A stretch of 64,000 bases of DNA, taken from assembly GCA_903834925.1 (NCBI GenBank), contig CAILLA010000083.1:1-64000 (forward strand), written 5' to 3'. This DNA comes from an uncultured Schlesneria sp. GTDB taxonomy: Bacteria > Planctomycetota > Planctomycetia > Planctomycetales > Planctomycetaceae. The translations under genes were made by a program, and so were the position numbers. This document shows positions 57,901-64,000 of this stretch, in pieces. Below the pieces are notes generated by a model. It did not search any database. It saw only the letters and a list, made by a program, of their open reading frames with translations, and was not told the DNA's origin. The first letter of the stretch is position 1, and each line of letters begins with the position of its first letter.

Positions 57901-58203
57901 GTTCGGGTCGGTCCCCGGATGGAAGACGATCAGGATCTGCGCCTCACCGGCACTGGTACCGGCGGAAACCATGTAGCGCATGTCCTGTACGCCATTGATC
58001 GCCTGTTCCAGAATCACCAGCACCGAGTCGACCAGCACGTTCGCGCTGGCACCTGGGAAAGAGACGTTAACCACCACACTCGGCGGTGCAACATTGGGGA
58101 ACTGCGAGACCGGGAGTGTCGCGATTGACAGGCCACCCAGAAACAAAATGATGATCGAAATCACGATCGCCAACGCCGGCCTGTGGAGAAATCTTGAGAA
58201 CAT
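54907..58203 (-). CDS. RND efflux pump, HAE1 (AcrB-like) family
   Basis: 1098 residues, slightly longer than AcrB (1049). Typical start (RPALAIVISIIILFLGGLSI) and PGTDPNVAVLNVQNR in the porter domain. TM4 carries the paired aspartates of proton relay (GVVVDDAIVVVE, about 407). GRGSNAGTCLINLKPW and LPRGYGLGWEALAYDE are conserved pump blocks. Between the two membrane halves there is an extra hydrophobic stretch (about 505-545, GFIVMIVGGGTVAILLNYLI). The C-terminus is His-rich (HATGHQAAGHHA). Drug/proton antiporter; substrates unknown. The adaptor gene lies 54 bp upstream. Confidence 0.95.
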   Translation of the reverse strand: MFSRFLHRPALAIVISIIILFLGGLSIATLPVSQFPNVAPPSVVVNVSFPGASANVLVDSVLVILEQAINGVQDMRYMVSAGTSAGEAQILIVFHPGTDPNVAVLNVQNRIQTVKQRLPDIVEREGIVVLQSMTSMLMYVNLYSTDPGHNQDFLYNYAFVNVVPEIKRVRGIGSANILGSRAMAMRVWLNLERMRAYNLSADEVMKAVSEQSMIGSPGRLGQATGRTSQTVEYVLTWVGRYNKPEQYEDIILKANPDGEILRLKDVAQVELGPSYYNIYSNIDGNPSAAIVLKQIPGTNATTVIEEVKEQLHELQESFPPGMKFEVSYDVSTFLEASIEQVLHTLLEAFVLVSIVVYMFLGDLRSTLIPTLAVPVSLIGAFFFMQMLGLSINLITLFALVLAIGVVVDDAIVVVEAVHAKMAEKHLSPYLATKEVINEISGAIIAITLVMTAVFVPVTFIPGPVGQFYRQFGITMATSIVLSGVVALTLTPVLCAMILRPHNAHAEKRGWLGFIVMIVGGGTVAILLNYLIYHLWGWPGLLLNILPFIRKTFDRGVENVTLGFAAFLRPIVAKPILTLAAIGAFIVGVVLVNTHLPAGFIPLEDQGMIYGILQTPPGSTLEYTNSKSEELQKIAKSIDGVNSVSALAGYEVLTEGRGSNAGTCLINLKPWAERKMTSKQIIEELEREGAKMSNVNLEFFEPPAVPGFGAAGGVSLRVLDKTNTMDYKRLGEETEKFMDALKKRKELKSIFTFFASNYPQYELVINNDVAMQKGVSIKDAMDNLSIVVGSTWEQGFVRFNQFYKVFVQALPEFRRYPEDFDTLFVKNDKGEMVPYSSFMTLKKQQGLNEINRYNLYPSAPIQLSPAAGYSSGETAAIKDVAKQTLPRGYGLGWEALAYDEAGKGNEAVFIFLIVVIFVYLVLVAQYESFILPLAVILSLPVGIFGSFFLLQAMGLANDVYCQIGLVMLVGLLGKNAILIVEFAVQRNQEGVSIKEAGIEGGKLRFRPILMTSFAFIAGLIPLLRASGPGAIANRTIGATAVGGMLLGTVIGVLLIPGLYYLFAVIVSKSGKFIQDEHDTPLSERAEQHATGHQAAGHHA

Positions 58204-58256
58204 ATTTTTAAGAGAATCCTGGTGGTATCCGTTGTTTCCTTGCGGTAAGGCGTTTG

Positions 58257-59348
58257 CTATTCCGCGTGGTTCTTCAAGTTTGCAGCCACCTGATCCGGAT
58301 GACGATCCTCGTATTCGACTTTGTCTCCGTCCCGAACCTGTCGAATCCCCTCAAGAACGATCTTGTCGTTAACGTCGACCCCCTTCTTGATGACATAGAG
58401 ATCTTCTAATTCGTTCTGGACGAAGATCTCGCGCTGATGGGCCACATCCTCTTTGTCGACGACGAAAACGTAGCGCTTTTCGAGAACTTCGAAAACAGCC
58501 CGTTGAGGGATCACAATGGCATCATTCTGAACTCGGCTGATCAAAATCGTACCGGTCTGACCATGACGCAGCAGGCGGTCTGGATTCGCAAAGTCAGCGC
58601 GAAATTTGATATTCCCGGTCTCGTTATTGAAGTCTGCTTCAATCGCTCCAATCTTGCCGAGCTGTGTGAAAATTTCGCCGTTCGCCAGCCTGAGCTCAAC
58701 TTTCAGGTCCTCACGCTGACTGATTTCTGTCATGTATTTCAGGTAATCCTTTTCGGGAACATTGAAATAAACCCACATGAGACTGTTATCGGACAAGGTC
58801 GTGAGGATCTCACCCTCCTGTACCAGGCTCCCCTGCTGGTGGAGCAGGCGGTCGACGATTCCATCGAAAGGGGCTTTCACCGTGGCAAAACCCAATTCGG
58901 CTGCCGCCAACTCCGCCTTCGCCGAGGCCTCTTTCAACTTGGCCTCTGCCATTAACTTCTCGTTATTTGAAACCACTTTGTCAGCGACCAGCTTCGTCGT
59001 AAAATTCAAATCGAGTTGTGCGACGTTTTTCCTGGCCAGCTCGGCGTCATACTTCGCCTGATAGATTGTTGGAATGACGTTGAACATCAAGTCGCCCGCT
59101 TTGACCGTCTGTCCCTCCTTGAGGGGGATCGCCTCCAGATACCCCATCTCCAAGGCGCGAATCTTAATGTGTCGCTGCGAATGGATCTGACAGACGTATT
59201 GCTGCGTGAGCGTGACCGCTTTTTGCTCGGGGCTGGTCGCTACGATCTTATGAGCCTCATGGTGATGCTCCTCCCTGTGCTTACTGCACGCGGGAATTGA
59301 AAACGCCATTACGACAAGAATGACGGATGCAATCGGCGGAAATTTCAT
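58257..59348 (-). CDS. RND periplasmic adaptor (membrane fusion protein)
   Basis: 363 residues; start preceded by GAGGAAAG. The signal peptide ends in a lipobox-like SIPAC (Cys21), directly followed by a His-rich stretch (HREEHHHEAHK). The adaptor fold is clear: lipoyl halves KEGQTVKAGDLMFNVIPTIY and ATVKAPFDGIVDRL, an alpha-hairpin between them, then beta-barrel sequences (GQTGTILISRVQNDAIVIPQ). It links pump and outer-membrane channel. First gene of the efflux locus. Confidence 0.94.
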   Translation of the reverse strand: MKFPPIASVILVVMAFSIPACSKHREEHHHEAHKIVATSPEQKAVTLTQQYVCQIHSQRHIKIRALEMGYLEAIPLKEGQTVKAGDLMFNVIPTIYQAKYDAELARKNVAQLDLNFTTKLVADKVVSNNEKLMAEAKLKEASAKAELAAAELGFATVKAPFDGIVDRLLHQQGSLVQEGEILTTLSDNSLMWVYFNVPEKDYLKYMTEISQREDLKVELRLANGEIFTQLGKIGAIEADFNNETGNIKFRADFANPDRLLRHGQTGTILISRVQNDAIVIPQRAVFEVLEKRYVFVVDKEDVAHQREIFVQNELEDLYVIKKGVDVNDKIVLEGIRQVRDGDKVEYEDRHPDQVAANLKNHAE

Positions 59349-60212
59349 CGGACTCTTTCCTCTTTTATCATGCGGTTCTTCAGGCTTTCAGAGGGAAAGT
59401 CTGCGAGCCAATCAAATCGCTGAAACGATATTTTGAGATCTCGTCGTGATCGCAAATACGGGGTTTCCCATCGGGTTACCACAACAGTCAGAGGGACATC
59501 TCAGTCGCTAAATTCATCGCAACAGATCAAAAAACACCCCTGCAACAACAGTAGACAATTACGCGAATTTACGTTCGCGTATCGTACGTCATTTATCGAC
59601 TGTCGGCAAACCTGATTTCCTGCTGACTGACATTTCCTACGAAAGATTCAGGAAACTGAAAGCAACAGTTAATCAGGGCAATCACGACATGAGAAACACG
59701 AACTGCAGTTCGCACGCCAATCGACTCCAAGTAAACAATTCCTTCGAGAAATTCAGGAAACCAAGTCGTGTGTTCGCTTTCAACTGGGGTGCATGTCCTG
59801 ATTGGTTTGATTCGCTCGTTGAATCTGATTCTATTGCTGTAAGTTGCTTTTGCTTAATATCTTGCTGTATGGGCTGGCCGCGATTTCCGAACAGTGAATT
59901 TGACATCGAGTAGGTTGATTGACTTCTCGATGCAATAAAAAGCAAACAATCAGACCGGAAAATTCGTTTCTCGCCAGGCGATTCGATCTGAAAACTTTCT
60001 GCCGTTCGTGTGGGGAAGAGTGAACCGAGAACTGAATGTCGAGTTCATTGGCTCGTTGTTACAGCGTTGGTCTGCGCTCAAGCTAAGCATGAATGATAAA
60101 AACATTGGCAATGAACGCTGTCGAAAGCCTTCTCGATGTGCAGTCGTTTGTGGACTTCCGCCGTTTCCGACGCAATCAGTGCGTCGATGATTGAATATTG
60201 AATAAACAATCT
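59349..60212. other. Intergenic region without a confident gene
   Basis: About 860 bp between the adaptor gene start and the dabA stop. Short frames on both strands around 59680-59945 have no ribosome-binding site or recognisable sequence. It must contain the promoter of the efflux locus near 59350-59450. Confidence 0.45.
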
Positions 60213-62738
60213 TTATTCCGTCCAGGCGGAACCGGAGTTGAATCGATAAAACCGTTCGCCATCTAGAGCAATGAGCGACAGCCAGCTATTCGTTACGAGA
60301 TGACGGACCTTCGCGTGCTTCTGGACGATCTGCTCGATCGAATTTCGAGGGGCTTCTACAACGACAAGCAACCTCAGCGGCTCATGTTGGAATTTTTTGC
60401 CGTCATGCACTGATTGCCATGGAAGACCGGTCACGATGTCCCCGCCGTTTCCTTCGAAGACCCCGAACTGGCCCACAACATTGTGAATCAGCTTGTTTCC
60501 GCTTCCAAAAGCTCGGTTATCAACTGTCGAGGCGTAATATTGCAGGTTGATCCAGTTCGTAACGATCATTGGAGCTGTCATGATCAGTTCCAGTGTTTTG
60601 AATTCTGGATCGTTGCGGTAGTCGTAGCTGTGTAGAAAAGTCCGTCCGCCGAGATTCAGTCCATGTGTCCGAGACCTGGGAGCAATCACGAACGCCGCGT
60701 TGCCTGCCAGTCCCCATTCAGGCCGAACTTCCGACCAGTCACGACTTCGTCGCAACAGATCCTTCTCATCAGAGTCGCCAAATCGTTCGGTTCGTTCGAT
60801 CCGACAAAGCTTGCCAGATTGCTCAGCCCAAGTCTTCACCTGAGCGAAGTCGGCAGCGTGAGTCACCGGCACGAAACGCGAATCGAAGAACCGAATTTCA
60901 TCGGTTGTCGTATTGTGGACTGCAGCTATGAAAATTGTGTCCTCGGGGATGTGAATTCCTCGCTCGCCCAAGCCAGCTCGTACATGCGGGGAATTCAGTA
61001 ATGCGACCGTAGCCCTGGCATTCGGCTCACCCGAATGTCCCCCGCAGGCTCCGCAGTCGAGTCCCGCTTTATAGGGGTTGTTGACGACGTCACAAACGTG
61101 ACCACACAACGCAACGATCCGCCCGAAATGATTCGTGAGCCCCAGATTTTGTAGTATTCCCTGAGCCAGATCGATCTGCGCGGGACTCGAAATCCCCGAA
61201 GTTCCATCACTTTGAATTTCTGGCCCCAGAGATTCCACGAGGTTTGGTGGAATGCCGTCGTTGTCCGCCCCGGCAACCGGTCGAGCTAGCCTGAAAGAAG
61301 TCGCCAGAAGTTTGGCAAAATAGGCCAGACCGAGGGACTCGACAAACGAGAAACAAGATACAGCGGAAGTCTGAAATGACTTCCATGACTTTCGCGATTC
61401 CCGGATCGTTTTGCGATCAATCGAGGCTCGCGACACCACCTGTTCATCGCTATTACGTAACGACTCTTGAATGCGAAAGCCTGGCTTCAGCAGGACCGGA
61501 CATTGTGCAGGTCCAGCGGTTTCAGAGAACGGAACATACTCGAGTGCCAAGCCAAAAAAACCAGCGAAACCAAACGTCTCGATCTCATCGCTGCGGGACT
61601 CAAGGTGACGCCGCATCACTTCCGACCTGACATCGATACAGAAGACGATTTGCAGTCTCTTTCGTTTTTTCTCAACCTTTGCTTCGGAACCACTCACGAG
61701 TTTCTGACAAAGCTCTGCTTGATAAGACTTTTCCGTCGCAACCTGCAGGAGGTAACGAGCCAGGACATCCCTTCCTGGAGGGGGCGGAACCGCTGAATCT
61801 TCGGCGATTTCCGTCCGGACGGGATAAAGTCGAAGATCCAGAGGAATGCCGGGAACGGACTTGAGTGCCACGTCATAGGCCAGCCGAATTGCAATCAGTC
61901 CGATCAGGTCTTCGTTTCGCTCGTCGTTGAATTCGGCTTCACGAACTCGATATTTCACAAATGACGTCCAGCCAGCAATCGAGAACAACTCACACAATAG
62001 AAACTGTCGCCAGCAAGACTGAGGAATTCCGAGTGCTTCCAGCAGCTGAGGAATTGCGTGTTTCGCCGTCACGGGCATTTGTGCAACGAAAGCCCGGAAA
62101 CCTTTCAGACCTAATAGATCCATACGCCAGCCGATTTGTGCTGCGGCGTGCCAGGCTTCGTAAAGTGACAGCCCGCGCCAGGGGCTTGACCAGATCGCCT
62201 GACCTTGATCGAAATGAGCAGCACAATGGCGGGAAATGTCGTTGATGATGTGGCTGGACCAATGGCTTCCAAGTTGTCGGTCAACAGCGCCAGCGACCGT
62301 GAAGAATCGCGATTCTAAGGCTTCGCTCGCCTGCGAGTGCTTGTCGATTTCGTCGAACAAACGGGTTAAATCAAAGCCTTCGTACAGATCCGGATATTCT
62401 TCCTGGCATTGGGCGAAGGCCGGCTTGATCTGATCTTGCGATAAGCGCCCTTGTTCAATCAATGACCGGAAATAATCTTTCGGCATCAAAAGACTGCAAT
62501 CGCGAACGCAACTCAGCGTTTGTTGAGCATCAAGGAACTTTTGATCTGCCAGACCCATGTATGGGTTGACCGCCACATAGTCATTCAGCGGCCAGACCGG
62601 CGACAAGATCCGTTCGACATCGGAAAGGATCTCTGCAAGGGACAAGTCAGTGACTTCTGTCTGATCAGAATGCATGGTCGGCAATTCGAACACTTTGAGG
62701 TCCCGAGATGGTTTTTCAGTCGCGATGGAGGAGATCAA
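60213..62738 (-). CDS. dabA: DabA, inorganic-carbon accumulation subunit (UPF0753/DUF2309)
   Basis: 841 residues from a TTG at 62738; ATG at 62675 is an alternative start and neither has a strong ribosome-binding site. The beta-carbonic-anhydrase-like zinc site of DabA is intact: Cys367 and Asp369 in VFCIDVRSE, His547 in GHVCDVV and Cys562 in LDCGACGGHSG, with the H-to-C spacing of 15 known in DabA. With the DabB membrane protein it is thought to hydrate CO2 to bicarbonate inside the cell, driven by a cation gradient. The dabB stop lies 57 bp upstream. Confidence 0.92.
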   Translation of the reverse strand: MISSIATEKPSRDLKVFELPTMHSDQTEVTDLSLAEILSDVERILSPVWPLNDYVAVNPYMGLADQKFLDAQQTLSCVRDCSLLMPKDYFRSLIEQGRLSQDQIKPAFAQCQEEYPDLYEGFDLTRLFDEIDKHSQASEALESRFFTVAGAVDRQLGSHWSSHIINDISRHCAAHFDQGQAIWSSPWRGLSLYEAWHAAAQIGWRMDLLGLKGFRAFVAQMPVTAKHAIPQLLEALGIPQSCWRQFLLCELFSIAGWTSFVKYRVREAEFNDERNEDLIGLIAIRLAYDVALKSVPGIPLDLRLYPVRTEIAEDSAVPPPPGRDVLARYLLQVATEKSYQAELCQKLVSGSEAKVEKKRKRLQIVFCIDVRSEVMRRHLESRSDEIETFGFAGFFGLALEYVPFSETAGPAQCPVLLKPGFRIQESLRNSDEQVVSRASIDRKTIRESRKSWKSFQTSAVSCFSFVESLGLAYFAKLLATSFRLARPVAGADNDGIPPNLVESLGPEIQSDGTSGISSPAQIDLAQGILQNLGLTNHFGRIVALCGHVCDVVNNPYKAGLDCGACGGHSGEPNARATVALLNSPHVRAGLGERGIHIPEDTIFIAAVHNTTTDEIRFFDSRFVPVTHAADFAQVKTWAEQSGKLCRIERTERFGDSDEKDLLRRSRDWSEVRPEWGLAGNAAFVIAPRSRTHGLNLGGRTFLHSYDYRNDPEFKTLELIMTAPMIVTNWINLQYYASTVDNRAFGSGNKLIHNVVGQFGVFEGNGGDIVTGLPWQSVHDGKKFQHEPLRLLVVVEAPRNSIEQIVQKHAKVRHLVTNSWLSLIALDGERFYRFNSGSAWTE

Positions 62739-62795
62739 GATTTGGTTCCGGACTTCACGAGGAAACAGCGAGTCAGTTTCGTGGCGGGATTTCAG

Positions 62796-64000
62796 TTATT
62801 GAACAGGCGCAGATTGTCCCCAGAAACGTGCAGTAAGACGTCGGGCTGGGATATCCAGATACAATCCATTCATGGCGTGGACATAAAGCGCCCGGACAAA
62901 GGGCAGATTTGTCAGCGGAATAAAGACCAACTGCAGAATGCAGATCAAACCGAATCCCAAAGTGACGATCCCGAATACAATCGTGTCCATTGGGGACGGC
63001 GGCATCGTAAGGTGCGGGACTGTATCCGCAAGTATATTGTTCATCCCCAGAAACGCAGCGTAATAACTGAAAGTGACCATCGCACCGGCACACAGGCTTC
63101 GAACCGCCAATCGCCACGAACCGGCAGAAAAACTGTTCCAAAGCATCTGGATGATCGCAATGTTAAGAACGACTCCTAAGACCGCCGCACCAGACTTGGT
63201 ATGCGGATCGATTTTCATCAGCCAGACGGGAGCCACACAGAGTCCAAGCCCAACCGCCGTCGCGACGGGAAGAACAACCAGTCGGCGGAGCAATGATGGT
63301 GGAGGCCCTGAATCGGTTCGTACTCGCGCTGCCGACTCCAGCACACTCCCGCAACTCAGAAACGAGTACGCTTTGTAAAGCGAGTGCGCCACAATGTGCA
63401 GCATGGCGGCGGAGTAGGCACCTAAGCCACACTGTAACATCATAAAACCCATCTGTGCGATTGTGGAATACGCCAGGGAGCGTTTGATACTTGTCTGTGT
63501 CAGCATTACCACGCTGCCAAACAGCGCGGTGAAGCCCCCGACGAGCGTGAGTAGTTTAAGTGCCGGGGGTGAGTGCGAGATCAGAGGACTCAGCCGAATC
63601 ACCAGAAATCCTCCGGCATTAATAATCCCGGCGTGCATCAGAGCAGAAACGGGGGTTGGAGTTTCCATCGTGTCAGGTAGCCATGTGTGGAAGGGAAACT
63701 GCGCGGACTTGGAGAGTGCCCCGAGTGCAAGGAATACTCCAATCAGCGTCACCAGCAAAGTTGTCTCTGTCGGACTGTCGTTCATCGCTGCGAAGAGATT
63801 CGTGTACTCGGAACTGCCGAGCTGCCAAAAAGTGAGGCCCAATGCGGACAATAGCATCAGGTCACCGAGTCGGCTGACAAGAAATTTTTTACGAGCGGCC
63901 CAGACGGCCCAGGACCGATCTGGATAGTACGTCAAAAGCTGGTGAAGACCAAAGCTGGTCAGCATCCAGGCCGCAGTGAACATCACAAGATTCCGTGAGA
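62796..64000 (-). CDS. dabB: DabB-type NuoL/MrpA-like membrane subunit (partial)
   Basis: 401 codons visible; the frame continues off the right edge, so the start is not in the window. It is a proton-conducting antiporter-like protein: SRLGDLMLLSALGLTFWQLG, TWLPDTMETPTPVSALMHAG, with the lysine/histidine-bearing helices of the NuoL family (AHSLYKAYSFLSCGS). The C-terminal part is shorter than in true NuoL, as in DabB. With DabA it forms the carbon-uptake complex; the gene order dabB-dabA on one strand supports this. Confidence 0.88.
   Translation of the reverse strand, partial: SRNLVMFTAAWMLTSFGLHQLLTYYPDRSWAVWAARKKFLVSRLGDLMLLSALGLTFWQLGSSEYTNLFAAMNDSPTETTLLVTLIGVFLALGALSKSAQFPFHTWLPDTMETPTPVSALMHAGIINAGGFLVIRLSPLISHSPPALKLLTLVGGFTALFGSVVMLTQTSIKRSLAYSTIAQMGFMMLQCGLGAYSAAMLHIVAHSLYKAYSFLSCGSVLESAARVRTDSGPPPSLLRRLVVLPVATAVGLGLCVAPVWLMKIDPHTKSGAAVLGVVLNIAIIQMLWNSFSAGSWRLAVRSLCAGAMVTFSYYAAFLGMNNILADTVPHLTMPPSPMDTIVFGIVTLGFGLICILQLVFIPLTNLPFVRALYVHAMNGLYLDIPARRLTARFWGQSAPVQ

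Noticed and set aside
57268-58128. 286-codon plus-strand frame
   Set aside because: Antisense shadow of the RND pump gene.
59682-59945. Short frames on both strands before dabA
   Set aside because: No start signals or familiar sequence; composition looks intergenic.

Overview
The window looks like chromosomal DNA of a planctomycete (order Planctomycetales). The evidence is a DUF1559 pseudopilin-like protein with a prepilin-type N-terminus, a giant multihaem PVC-type cytochrome fusion, a secreted protein with an N-terminal LExRxxLSA-type tag, a very large beta-helix surface protein with an intimin-like barrel, and many short hairpin repeats between genes. The species cannot be named from the sequence alone.

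Layout. 0.3-7.7 kb: a giant inverse-autotransporter-like beta-helix protein and a membrane-anchored terpene-cyclase-fold protein. 7.8-16 kb: a degenerate receiver protein, then a potassium-uptake operon on the other strand: a 26-codon micro-ORF, kdpF, kdpA, kdpB, kdpC and, after a repeat-bearing spacer, kdpD. No kdpE follows. 16.2-17.9 kb: an MFS transporter with a large soluble insert. 17.9-22.8 kb: an accessory cluster of four poorly known proteins, namely a HExxE-motif protein, a beta-barrel-like protein, a 473-residue protein sharing an N-terminal module with the first, and a divergent matrixin-like zinc peptidase. 23-32.6 kb: secreted or envelope proteins (a probable outer-membrane protein, a membrane protein with a Lys-Pro-Thr repeat, a serine beta-lactamase-family hydrolase, a WD/FG-GAP-like repeat protein, and a protein of three tandem jelly-roll-like domains).

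32.6-44.4 kb: mostly housekeeping genes. These are polA with an overlapping YjhG-type sugar-acid dehydratase gene, an MGMT/ATL-like protein, a TPR protein overlapping a MogA-type molybdopterin gene and followed by a lipoyl-like domain without lysine, an overlapping lipoprotein pair, and the DUF1559 gene. 44.5-50.5 kb: a 1985-residue fusion of TIM barrel, LamG, beta-propeller, PA14 and five CxxCH haem sites. 50.7-59.3 kb: a decayed Uma2 gene, then a tripartite RND efflux locus (adaptor, pump, outer-membrane factor) interrupted between pump and outer-membrane factor by an IS21-type IstA N-terminal remnant flanked by dispersed repeats. 60.2-64 kb: dabA and a partial dabB, the two subunits of a DAB-type inorganic-carbon accumulation complex.

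Three or four families of intergenic repeats (about 60-110 bp, hairpin-forming) occur in two or more copies each. At least one copy appears to supply the 3' end of a broken gene. No rRNA, tRNA or CRISPR array was recognised. The best candidate for an undescribed system is the 17.9-22.8 kb cluster.
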